This document shows, in pieces, positions 18,681-25,872 of a stretch of DNA of 25,872 bases. Where the stretch lies: contig CAJNDS010000290.1 of NCBI GenBank assembly GCA_905221605.1, forward strand, positions 147,501 to 173,372, in the 5' to 3' direction. The position numbers were made by a program, and so were the translations under genes. The notes under the pieces are model-generated. The model made no database searches and was not told the origin of the DNA. It was given only the letters and a program-made list of their open reading frames with translations. Origin of the DNA: Symbiodinium natans (lineage: Eukaryota > Sar > Dinophyceae > Suessiales > Symbiodiniaceae). Within the stretch, counting starts at the first letter, position 1. Each line of letters starts with the position of its first letter.

Positions 18681-19348
18681 CGCCTGCTGACACTTGGGCT
18701 CATCAGTTCGTTTTTTGACCAACTGAACCCTATCATCGGGGTTAGGGGCTAGGGTCTCGGGTTTAGGGTTTAGGGCTAATGAACCCCATCATCGGGGTCA
18801 TGATACCCTATGCTGCTTTAGTCGCTCTTTAAGGCCTATGGAGCTTAAACCCTAACCCCTAAACCCTGAACCCTGAACCCTAAACCCTAAACCCTAAACC
18901 CCAGACCCTTTTGGGGTATCGTTTTGTCCTCAAGGTTGCTCCAAAGGGGTTTGGGTTTGGGTTTTTTTGGGGCCTCTTGGGCGCACTTGAGAGGGCAAGG
19001 GTTTAGGGTGTAGGTTTTAGGTTTTAGGGTTTAGGGTTTGGGTTTTGGGTGTTGGGTTTTGGGTTTAGGGTTTTGGGTTTTGGGTTTAATTTAGGGTTTA
19101 GGGTTTAGGGTTTAGGGTTTCGGGTTAAGGGTTTAGGGTTTAGGGTTTAGGGTTTAGGGTTTAGGGTGTGTCCGGGCTGTGCCCCTAACACCCCAAACCC
19201 GATATCCCCCAAACCCTAAATCCTTGGGGGGCGGGGGGGGGGGGGGGGGGGGGGGGGGGTGCGGATTTGAGTGTTTAGGGTTTAGGGTTTAGGGTTTAGA
19301 GTTGAAGGGCTTAGGGTTTAGGGTTTCGGTTTTAGGCATCGGCTACAG
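18681..19348 (+). other. probable intron 14 region
   Basis: Contains G-strand telomere repeats at about 18740-18776, C-strand 18846-18902, a G-strand block with many variants (about 19000-19168), a G homopolymer (about 19227-19259) and further G-strand repeats (19275-19336). No other coding block was recognised. Confidence 0.4.
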
Positions 19349-19390
19349 GGCTACAGCTTTCGGACTTCCTGAGCGGGCGGAGGCTGTTAG
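19349..19390 (+). CDS. possible channel exon 15
   Basis: After acceptor CTACAG|G, in the phase that follows the GC donor at 18682, it reads LQLSDFLSGRRLL. Composition is coding-like and the position is right, but the segment is short, other phases stay open, and the C-terminal tail is poorly conserved in this family. The end is not determined. Confidence 0.28.
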
Positions 19391-19420
19391 GTCCTTCAAT
19401 GCCTCTACCCCAACCTTGTA

Positions 19421-19684
19421 GACCAAATGAGCCCTATAATCCTCCTTGTGCAGTATCCGTAAACAAGAACTTGGAGGTCCTAGCAAAGCAAACTTGGAGG
19501 TTCAGGGTACTTACAACTTCCAAGTAGAATCAGCACTTTAGAGCCCTCTAAGTCCTCGAAGTAGGTTGTCATTGAGGTTACAAGTACCCATGAACCTCCA
19601 AGTATAATTGGGTCATATACCCTGTGCTTTGAGACTCCCTAAGGACCATAAACCCCTTTAGGGTTCATTTGGTCCCCAAGGATA
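19421..19684. mobile_element. inverted-end element B2 with nested element C1
   Basis: GACCAAATGAGCCCTA at left and TAGGGTTCATTTGGTCCCC at right are inverted arms of the B type. Inside, 19491-19519 and 19574-19605 form another inverted pair (ACTTGGAGGTTCAGGGTACTT against AAGTACCCATGAACCTCCAAGT). Confidence 0.5.
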
Positions 19685-19864
19685 GAAGCCTTGTCCGAGG
19701 TCTGCACCAGGAAGCCACATGATCTGAGTCTGGCTTAGGGTTTAGGGTTCATTAGACCCTAAACCCTAAACCCTAAACCCTAAACCCTAAAGCCTAAACC
19801 CTAAATGCAATAAACACCACCTGTTCGGCTGGTCCCTCGGCCAAGAGGCCATTATCTAGGACCC

Positions 19865-19990
19865 AGGGTAGGCCCTGCGTTTAGGGTTTAGGGTTTAGGG
19901 TTTAGGGTTTAGGGGCCCTTATTCCCTTTTTTTGGGGTCTGGGTTCTCTCATAGGCCACCCTGTTTATTCGTAGGCTACTCCTGGGTCTA
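19865..19990 (+). repeat. family A copy split by a telomere array with flanking GGCCCT
   Basis: GGCCCT (19871-19876) is followed by five TTTAGGG units (19880-19913) and then by a second GGCCCT (19914-19919) continuing TTATTCCC of the family. The duplicated hexamer suggests an insertion. Confidence 0.72.
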
Positions 19991-19999
19991 GTTATCCAG

Positions 20000-20077
20000 A
20001 ACCTGAATGAGTTTGGCACGTCGTCTCGAGCCCCTAATTCACGCACGGGCGCCACTAGCACATTTGGCCAGGGATAG
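20000..20077 (+). CDS. possible terminal exon of the channel
   Basis: After ATCCAG it reads NLNEFGTSSRAP, then NSRTGATSTFGQG and TAG at 20075-20077. The Ser/Thr/Gly-rich disordered end would suit a channel C-terminus. The acceptor is AG|A and so breaks the AG|G rule seen elsewhere; an acceptor at TCTAG (19990) is an alternative. The antisense open frame 19909-20094 overlaps it and looks less coding-like. Confidence 0.3.
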   Translation, partial: NLNEFGTSSRAPNSRTGATSTFGQG

Positions 20078-20182
20078 GCACTAAAACAGTCCATAGCCCA
20101 CCCCTGAATCCCAGCCGAACCTGCCGTGCTCTTGGCTGAACATACCCCTGAACCCTAAACCCTAAACCCTAAACCCTAAACC

Positions 20183-20521
20183 GGAGGAGGGGAGGGGGGA
20201 GGAGGGGGGGGGAGGGGGGGGGGGGGGGGGGGGGGAGGGGGGGGGGAGGGGGGGAGGGGGGGGGGGGGTGAGGGGAGGGGGGGGAGGGGGGGGAGGGGGG
20301 GGAGGAAGGGGGAGGAAGGGGAGGGAAGGGGGGGGGGGAGAGGAGGAGGAAAGGGGGGAGGGAGGGGAAAGGGGAGGGGGGAGGGGGGGGATGGGAGGTA
20401 GGGAGGGGGGGGGGGGGAGGGGGGGGGAGTGTGGGGAGGGGGAGTGGGGAGGAGGGGAGGGGGGGTGAGGGAGGGGAGGGTGGGGGAGGGAGGGAGGGGG
20501 GAGGGAGGAGGGAAGGGGGGC
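20183..20521 (+). repeat. 340-base G/A (GGGGA-rich) purine tract
   Basis: Almost exclusively G with scattered A and very few T on the plus strand. It can adopt triplex or G-quadruplex structure and is a likely site of sequencing error. Proline-rich and glycine-rich frames across it are not genes. Confidence 0.93.
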
Positions 20522-20525
20522 CCCA

Positions 20526-20552
20526 AAGGTCCCTGGTTCAATCCCCAGGCCC
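20526..20552 (+). other. tRNA T-arm-like sequence (B-box)
   Basis: GGTCCCTGGTTCAATCCCCAGG forms a CCTGG/CCAGG stem around TTCAATC, like a tRNA T-arm and polymerase III B-box. The upstream A-box half would fall in the purine tract and is not seen. This may be a remnant of a tRNA-derived SINE. Confidence 0.3.
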
Positions 20553-20637
20553 CTGCTGTCATGTAGCTGTCTGGCTCAAACCTGAAAGTGTCTCAAGGCA
20601 GAATGGCTCCCAGCTGCAGCCCAGGGCTGGAGAGTGA

Positions 20638-21066
20638 GTGGTTGGACTTGGTCTCCGATTTCCAAGAAGCAAAAAGGCTGCAAAGGCGGAGGAACTGGCC
20701 AAGAACAGGGCCAAGCAGAAAGCCAAGGACTTGAAGAAGAAGGCCAAGGGTAAGCAGCCGAAGAAACAGCCGAAGAAGCAGAAGAAGAAGCAGAAGAAGA
20801 GTAAGAAGAGGACCCGGACCAGGGAACAAGAAACAGCAAAGAAAAGGCGACAAAGGAACAGGAGAAGGGAGAAGGAGAAGAAAGAGAAGGACCTGGCGAG
20901 GCGAAAGAAGCAAGAGGAGAGGAAGGCAGCCTTGAAGCTAAAGTGGAAGATCAAGTACCAGGCCGAGAAGGAGGTGAGGAAGAGGAGGAGGGATGAAATG
21001 AAGGCCAGGGACCGGGCTGAGAGGACATCGGCTGGCTACACGAGAAGTTTGACCCAGTGGGCATGA
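20638..21066 (+). CDS. lysine/arginine-rich protein, 3'-terminal exon
   Basis: An open frame of about 142 codons ending TGA (21064-21066). No ATG opens it: the frame starts with GTG after an in-frame TGA, so the true 5' boundary is probably a splice acceptor, for example AAAAAG|G near 20673. The product is extremely basic, with KKAKGKQPKK-type runs, a long charged helix likely to form a coiled coil, and the ending SAGYTRSLTQWA. Lysine is mostly AAG and third positions are GC-rich, unlike random sequence. The ending is conserved in a second copy at 21569-21718, which supports real coding. The function is unknown; nuclear or nucleolar nucleic-acid binding is a guess from composition. Antisense frames across it are shadows. 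Confidence 0.6.
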   Translation: MVGLGLRFPRSKKAAKAEELAKNRAKQKAKDLKKKAKGKQPKKQPKKQKKKQKKSKKRTRTREQETAKKRRQRNRRREKEKKEKDLARRKKQEERKAALKLKWKIKYQAEKEVRKRRRDEMKARDRAERTSAGYTRSLTQWA

Positions 21067-21160
21067 GCAGCGGAAGAAAAAAGGCAGTGTGCAGTGCAGT
21101 GCAGTGTGTAGCCCAGCATGGTATGGCAGTTGCATGACCACCACCACCACCACCACAAGT
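21067..21160 (+). other. 3' UTR-like segment of the basic-protein gene
   Basis: GGCAGTGTGCAGTGCAGTGCAG and AGCCCAGCATGGTATGG recur after the second copy (about 21745-21800). It ends in a short CCA repeat (21138-21156) and a telomere tract. Confidence 0.4.
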
Positions 21161-21568
21161 TTTAGGGTTTAGGGTTTAGGGTTTAAGGGTTAAGGGTTTA
21201 GGGTTTAGGGTTTAGTAAGGTATCCCCTTGGGTTTTTCCGATTCAGCATCAAGAATATTTGTGACATCTATGTAATATTATTGTCTTGAGGGTTTAGGGT
21301 TGAGGGGTGTAAGAATTAAAGGTTATTGGGACCCAAACCCTATACAATGTCCCTAAACCCTAAACCCTAAACCCTAAACCCTAAACCCTAAACCCTAAAC
21401 CCTCTCTATTTCTCTCTATTTCTCTCTATTTCTCTCTATATCAGGACTCAAATAAGAATAGCTTTTCTTGGCTTTTCTATTATTAAACCCTAAACCCTAA
21501 ACCCTAAACCCTAAACCCTAAACCCTAAACCCTAAACCCTAAACCCTAACCCCAAACCCTAAACCGAG
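21161..21568. repeat. telomere tracts with repeat module F, copy 1
   Basis: G-strand tract 21161-21212, a unique stretch 21213-21290 with nothing recognised, C-strand 21353-21402, the CTCTCTATTT microsatellite and conserved unit (21403-21485), then C-strand 21485-21565 reaching the acceptor of the next exon. Confidence 0.8.
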
Positions 21569-21718
21569 GAAAAGAAGGCAGCTTTAAGGCTGAAATGGAA
21601 CCTGAAGTATCAGGTAGACAAGGAAATCAGGCAGAGGAGGAGGCAGGAGAAAAGGGGCCAGGAACGTCGTGAGAGAGCATCAGCTGGCTATACAAGCAGT
21701 CTCACCCAGTGGAGCTGA
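21569..21718 (+). CDS. second copy of the basic-protein terminal exon
   Basis: After ACCGAG|G, directly at the end of a C-strand telomere array, 49 codons and TGA. It begins EEKKAALRLKWNLKYQ when the preceding GAG is counted and ends SAGYTSSLTQWS. It aligns with the last 49-50 codons of the frame at 20638-21066, with many synonymous changes and conservative K/R swaps. The 3' flank is also shared (GTGTGCAGTGCAGTGCAGTG and the CCAGCATGG run). No upstream exons for this copy were found between 21067 and 21568, so it is either a truncated duplicate or an alternative last exon. Confidence 0.55.
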   Translation, partial: EKKAALRLKWNLKYQVDKEIRQRRRQEKRGQERRERASAGYTSSLTQWS

Positions 21719-21858
21719 TGGAGTTGAGCCAAGAATTGAAAAAGTGTGCAGTGCAGTGCAGTGTGCAATGTGCAGTCCAGCATGGCATGGCTCAGATGCA
21801 AGGCCCCCTTCCTCTCCACTTCCTCTCCTCTTCCTTTCCTCTTCCTCGGCTCGGGTCT

Positions 21859-21861
21859 CTC

Positions 21862-21900
<39 letters not shown>

Positions 21901-22008
21901 TTCTTTCTATTTCTCTCTATTTCTCTCTATTTCTCTTTATTTCTCTCTATTTCTCTCTATATCAGTACTCAAATAAGAATAGCTTTTCTTGGCTTTTCTA
22001 TTTCCAAA
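21859..22008 (+). repeat. repeat module F, copy 2
   Basis: CT dinucleotides and CTCTCTATTT units followed by ATATCAGTACTCAAATAAG and the AATAGCTTTTCTTGGC segment, then CCCTAAA repeats. Confidence 0.88.
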
Positions 22009-22030
22009 CCCTAAACCCTAAACCCTAAAC

Positions 22031-22190
22031 CCCTATTTCTCTCTATTTCTCTCTATTTCTCTCTACTTCTCTCTATTTCTCTCTATTTCTCTCTATTTCT
22101 CTCTATATCAGGACTCAAATAAGAATAGCTTTTCTTGGCTTTTCTATTATTAAACCCTAAACCCTAAACCCTAAACCCTAAACCCTAAAC
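22031..22190 (+). repeat. repeat module F, copy 3
   Basis: Seven or eight CTCTCTATTT units, the same conserved 40-50 bases ending TTTTCTATTATT, then CCCTAAA repeats. Confidence 0.88.
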
Positions 22191-22219
22191 CTCTCCTACC
22201 ATATAATTATAAACCTTAA

Positions 22220-22607
22220 TGGTATTCGTGGGCAAGGCCCAAATATTCGTGGGCAAGGCCCAAAGATTCGTGGGCAAGGCCCAAATATTCGTGGGCAAGG
22301 CCCAAAATCCGGATTTTGGGCCTTGCCCACGAATTTTTGGGCCTTGCCCACGAATTTTTGGGCCTTGCCCACGAATTTCTGGGGTTGTTGGTTCGTGGGC
22401 AAGGCCCAAAAATTCGTGGGCAAGGCCCAAATATTCGTGGGCAAGGCCCAAATATTCGTGGGCAAGGCCCAAATATTCGTGGGCAAGGCCCAAATATTCG
22501 TGGGCAAGGCCCAAATATTCGTGGGCAAGGCCCAAATATTCGTGGGCAAGGCCCAAGTATTCGTGGGCAAGGCCCAAAAATTCGTGGGCAAGGCCCAAGG
22601 CCCACAA
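22220..22607. repeat. 21-bp hairpin minisatellite with inverted block
   Basis: Units of ATTCGTGGGCAAGGCCCAAAT: four in plus orientation, then three inverted (22311-22378), a short spacer (22379-22392) and about ten more plus units. Each unit contains GGGC-AAG-GCCC. The plus/inverted junction is a perfect palindrome centred at 22310/22311 (CCAAAATCC|GGATTTTGG). Six-frame open reading results from the 21-base length and is not coding evidence. Confidence 0.95.
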
Positions 22608-22667
22608 TGCCCTTGAGACCCTAAACCGTTGAGCCCCTAAACCCTTGAGACCCTAAACACTTGAGAC

Positions 22668-24430
22668 CCTAATTAGGGTTTCAGGGCCTCAAGGCCTGGC
22701 GTTTAGGGTTTCAGGGCCTCAAGGGTGGCCCCAAGGCATGGCGTTTAGGGTTTCAAGGCCTCAGGGCCTGTGTTTAGGGTTTCAGGGCCTCAGGGCCTGT
22801 GTTTAGGGTTTCAGGGCCCAGCGTTTAGGGTTTCAAGGCCTTCAGGGCCTGTGTTTAGGGTTTCAAGGCCTCAGGGCCTGTGTTTAGGGTTTCAGGGCCC
22901 AGCGTTTAGGGTTTCAAGGCCTCAAAGCCTGTGTTTAGGGTTTCAGGGCCTCAGGGCCTGTGTTTAGGGTTTCAGGGCCCAGCGTTTCAGGGTTTCAAGG
23001 CCTCAGGGCCTGTGTTTAGGGTTTCAGGGCCTCAGGGCCTGTGTTTAGGGTTTCAGGGCCCAGCGTTTAGGGTTTCAAGGCCTCAGGGCCTGTGTTTAGG
23101 GTTTCAGTGCCTCAGGGCCTGTGTTTAGGGTTTCAGGGCCCAGCGTTTAGGGTTTCAAGGCTTCAGGGCCTGTGTTTAGGGTTTCAGGGCCTCAGGGCCT
23201 GTGTTTAGGGTTTCAGGGCCCAGCGTTTAGGGTTTCAAGGCCTCAGGGCCTGTGTTTAGGGTTTCAGGGCCTCAGGGCCTGTGTTTAGGGTTTTCAGGGC
23301 CCAGCGTTTAGGGTTTCCAGGCCTCAGGGCCTGTGTTTAGGGTTTCAGGGCTTCAGGGCCTGTGTTTAGGGTTTCAGGGCCCAGCGTTTAGGGTTTCAAG
23401 GCCTCAGGGCCTGTGTTTAGGGTTTCAGGGCCTCAGGGCCTGTGTTTAGGGTTTCAGGGCCCAGCGTTTAGGTTTTCAAGGCCTCAGGGCCTGTGTTTAG
23501 GGTTTCAGGGCCTCAGGGCCTGTGTTTAGGGTTTCAGGGCCCAGCGTTTAGGGTTTCAAGGGCTTCAGGGCCTGTGTTTAGGGTTTCAGGGCCCAGCGTT
23601 TAGGGTTTCAAGGCCTCAGGGCCTGTGTTTAGGGTTTCAGGGCCTCAGGGCCTGTGTTTAGGGTTTCAGGGCCCAGCGTTTAGGGTTTCAAGGCCTCAGG
23701 GCCTGTGTTTAGGGTTTCAGGGCCTCAGGGCCTGTGTTTAGGCTTTCAGGGCACAGCGTTTAGGGTTTTCAAGGCCTCAGGGCCTGTGTTTAGGGTTTCA
23801 GGGCCTCAGGGCCTGTGTTTAGGGTTTCAGGGCCCAGCGTTTAGGGTTTCAAGGCTTCAGGGCCTGTGTTGAGGGTTTCAGGGCCTCAGGGCCTGTGTTT
23901 AGGGTTTCAGGGCCCAGCGTTTAGGGTTTCAAGGCCTCAGGGCCTGTGTTTAGGGTTTCAGGGCCTCAGGGCCTCAGGGCCTGTGTTTAGGGTTTCAGGG
24001 CCCAGAGTTTAGGGTTTCAAGGCCTCAAAGCCTGTGTTTAGGGTTTCAGGGCCTCAGGGCCTGTGTTTAGGGTTTCAGGGCCCAGCGTTTGGGGTTTCAA
24101 GGCCTCAAAGCCCGTGTTTAGGGTTTCAGGGCCTCAGGGCCTGTGTTTAGGGTTTCAAGGCCCAGCGTTTAGGGTTTCAAGGCCTCAGGGCCTGTGTTTA
24201 GGTTTTCAGGGCCTCAGGGCCTGTGTTTAGGGTTTCAGGGCCCAGCGTTTAGGGTTTCAAGGCCTCAGGGCCTGTGTTTAGGGTTTCAGGGCCTCAGGGC
24301 CTGTTTAGGGTTTCAGGGCCCAGCGTTTAGGGTTTCAAGGCCTCAGGGCCTGTGTTTAGGGTTTCAGGGCCCAGCGTTTAGGGTTTCAAGGCCTCAAGGC
24401 CTGTGTTTAGGGTTTCAAGGCCTCAACGCC
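22668..24430 (+). repeat. telomere-derived higher-order satellite
   Basis: About 1.76 kb of units each starting GTTTAGGGTTTC. Three subunit types alternate: one with AGGGCCTCAGGGCCTGT, one with AGGGCCCAGC and one with AAGGCCTCAGGGCCTGT. The higher-order period is about 78-80 bases, repeated roughly twenty times with point changes and a few single-base insertions. A TTTAGGG heptamer is kept in almost every subunit. The overlapping frames (e.g. 22770-22967, 24194-24712) are artefacts. Confidence 0.94.
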
Positions 24431-25078
24431 GTGTTTTTTCAAGTAGTCTTTGGAGACCCTCCTTGCCTCAAACTCCGACCCCCCCTTGAGAGGGAAAGTT
24501 TGCCTCAAAAAACACCCCAAAAGGGACCTCAGGCTTGGCCTAGACCCTCAATGAAAATGCGAATTTTTAGTACTGAAATCGAGGGTTCTGGGTGGCCTCT
24601 CGTTTTCTGGGTTTTTGTGTTTTTCAAGTTTTTTCAAGACTTTTCCGCGACCTTTTTCATAATGATTTTGGTCAGGGGGGGGGGTCATTTTTCGATTTTA
24701 AAGGCAAAATAATCTTCGGAGACCCCCCCTTGCCTCGAACTCCGACCCCCCATGAGGGAAAATTTGCTTCCAAAAACACCCCAAATGGGGGGAACCCCAG
24801 GCTTTTTTTTCCTTCTTTTTTCCTTCGTTTTTTCATTTTTATTTTTTTTTCAAGGTTTGAGCCTCAGTTTAAGATTTCAAGACCTCAAAGCCTCGCGTGG
24901 TTTAGTATCTCCACCTCCTCGTTTGTTAAGTGGAAGTCATTCATTTTGTTATTGAACCATCCTAATAAAAAGAAGAAACTTTTTATTTCTTAATGTTATG
25001 GGAACTTCGGGTGGGTGGGTATTTTTCGATGTTCTAAACACAGAGCCTAAACGAGAAACTGCTCGACCAGTAGCTCTT
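24431..25078. other. spacer with an imperfect 100-base direct repeat
   Basis: 24445-24541 and 24710-24806 share GGAGACC, TTGCCTC(A/G)AACTCCGACCCC, GAGGGAAA and AACACCCCAAA in the same order. The rest is T-rich with no coding block I can support. Confidence 0.65.
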
Positions 25079-25365
25079 GAACCCTAAACCCTAAACCCTA
25101 AACCCTAAACCCTAAACCCTAAACCCTAAACCCTAAACCCTAAACCCTAAACCCTAAACCCTAAACCCTAAACCCTAAACCCTAAACCCTAAACCCTAAA
25201 CCCTAAACCCTAACCCCTAAACCCTACCCCTAAACCCTAAACCCTAAACCCTAAACCCTAAACCCTAAACCCTAAACCCTAAACCCTAAACCCTAAACCC
25301 TAAACCCTAAACCCTAAACCCTAAACCCTAAACCCTAAACCCTAAACCCTAAACCCTAAACCCTC
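25079..25365 (-). repeat. longest CCCTAAA array in the window
   Basis: About forty CCCTAAA units in 287 bases with two short CCCCTAAACCCTACCCC irregularities near 25213-25230. Unique sequence continues on both sides, so this is not a chromosome end in this assembly. Confidence 0.96.
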
Positions 25366-25494
25366 AAGGCCAGAATAAATAGAAATTGTAAGTGTTTCAT
25401 TACGAGCAGCTCGTGCAATAATCCTTCATCCTTCACAGTGCAAAAATATTAGCCAAACCCTTCAGCCAGCCCCCTTTCAGCCCACTTGCCCCCC
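25366..25494. other. short unique spacer
   Basis: Non-repetitive sequence between the long telomere array and the C-rich minisatellite. No gene recognised. Confidence 0.6.
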
Positions 25495-25760
25495 TCCACC
25501 CCTCCAGCCCCTCCAGCCCCTCCAGCCCCTCCAGCCCCTCCAGCCCCTCCAGCCCCTCCAGCCCCTCCAGCCCCTCCAGCCCCTCCAGCCCCTCCAGCCC
25601 CTCCAGCCCCTCCAGCCCCTCCAGCCCCCTGCAGCCCCCCCCAGCCTCCAGCCCCTCCTCAGCCCCCTCCTCAGCCCCTCCAGCCTCAACCTCCAGCCCC
25701 TGAAGCCCCTCCGCCCCCTCCAGCCCCTCCAGCCCTTCCGGCCCCTCCCCCAGCCCCCAA
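25495..25760. repeat. CCCCTCCAG 9-bp minisatellite
   Basis: About fourteen perfect CCCCTCCAG units to 25625, then degenerate C-rich versions. The Pro-Ala-Pro frame on the plus strand and Leu-Glu-Gly frames on the minus strand follow from the 9-base period. Confidence 0.92.
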
Positions 25761-25782
25761 TGACAAAAGCAAAAAACAAAAC

Positions 25783-25835
25783 CCGGCAAAACCCCCCAAA
25801 ACCCCCCAAAACCCCCCAAAACCCCCCAAAACTCC
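25783..25835 (-). repeat. AAAACCCCCC decamer run
   Basis: Four to five units of AAAACCCCCC, telomere-like but not the standard heptamer, near the window end, which closes with CCCTAAAC. Confidence 0.85.
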
Positions 25836-25872
25836 GGACACAAACCCTATACAATTTCTATAAACCCTAAAC

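Larger units (their letters stand above)
19391..19999 (+). other. repeat-rich stretch with inverted-end elements B2 and C1
   Basis: Holds element B2 (arms at 19421-19438 and 19660-19684), with element C1 nested inside it (arms at 19491-19519 and 19574-19605). Short telomere tracts follow (G 19736-19749, C 19755-19803), then a family A copy split by a telomere array (19865-19990). No exon recognised. Confidence 0.5.

Noticed and set aside
20176-20562. Proline-rich (minus) and glycine-rich (plus) frames
   Set aside because: Translation of the G/A homopurine tract; no complexity or other coding sign.
22220-22607. CRISPR-like array
   Set aside because: The units abut directly with no variable spacers, include an inverted block, and lie in eukaryotic DNA.
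22185-22632. Six mutually overlapping frames of about 100-140 codons
   Set aside because: A 21-base tandem unit without a stop is open in every frame. No start context, splice sites or codon bias.
22770-24712. FRVSGPQGLCLGFQ-type repeat protein frames
   Set aside because: They follow the satellite period and break at each single-base insertion; the pattern is that of DNA repeats, not selected protein.
25079-25365. True chromosome end
   Set aside because: Unique and other repeat sequence continues for 500 bases beyond the array, so it is interstitial in this assembly.
25433-25863. Pro-Ala-Pro rich protein (plus) or Leu-Glu-Gly repeat protein (minus)
   Set aside because: A 9-base minisatellite gives open frames on both strands. 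The plus-strand end (NDKSKKQNPAK...) is not enough to call a gene.
1-25872. Assembly chimera of telomere fragments
   Set aside because: The channel exons occur in correct order and phase over 15 kb, which random joining would not give. Local mis-assembly of the purest arrays remains possible.
1-25872. Dinoflagellate spliced-leader relic
   Set aside because: No stretch resembling CCGTAGCCATTTTGGCTCAAG was seen on either strand by eye.

Overview
The window looks like nuclear DNA of a dinoflagellate. Three things point there. First, plant-type telomere repeats (TTTAGGG on one strand, CCCTAAA on the other) occur in dozens of interstitial tracts across the whole window, pure or slightly degenerate. 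Second, reading between those tracts gives very short coding blocks. Joined in order, they make an EF-hand voltage-gated cation channel of the kind that is abundant in dinoflagellates. Third, every acceptor I infer is AG|G and most donors are GC instead of GT, as described for dinoflagellate introns. No species can be named from this sequence.

Positions 1 to about 20.1 kb hold one plus-strand gene, open at its 5' end. I can place 13 exons between 1088 and 16793. They total 723 bases (241 codons, reading frame kept through every junction) in 15.7 kb, so about 95% of the span is intron. In order they encode S5, the turret, the pore loop (filter TLGNW), S6, a basic/acidic linker, a canonical EF-hand, a degenerate second EF-hand and the start of a helical C-terminal tail. 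A 14th exon (18645) is likely. Two further 3' exons, the last ending in TAG at 20075-20077, are tentative. The voltage sensor (S1-S4) would lie upstream of the window; I saw no convincing exon in 1-1087.

The introns (about 0.55 to 2.8 kb) are built from telomere-repeat tracts, short dispersed repeats with inverted ends, microsatellites and homopolymer runs. The tracts follow an orientation rule. The nearest tract upstream of an exon is almost always C-rich (CCCTAAA, often within 5-30 bases of the acceptor), and the nearest downstream is usually G-rich (TTTAGGG). Most introns could therefore fold their ends together as telomere-sequence inverted repeats. This is the most unusual structure in the window.

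From 20.1 to 22.2 kb there is a 340-base G/A tract, then a lysine-rich reading frame (20638-21066), then a second copy of its last 49 codons (21569-21718) preceded directly by a CCCTAAA array. Around the second copy are three copies of a CTCTCTATTT microsatellite plus a conserved 40-50 base unit.

From 22.2 kb to the end the window is repeat DNA: a 21-bp hairpin minisatellite with an inverted block (22220-22607), a telomere-derived higher-order satellite (22668-24430), a spacer with a 100-base direct repeat, the longest telomere array (25079-25365) and a 9-bp C-rich minisatellite (25495-25625). Most long open frames in the window are by-products of simple repeats and are not annotated as genes.
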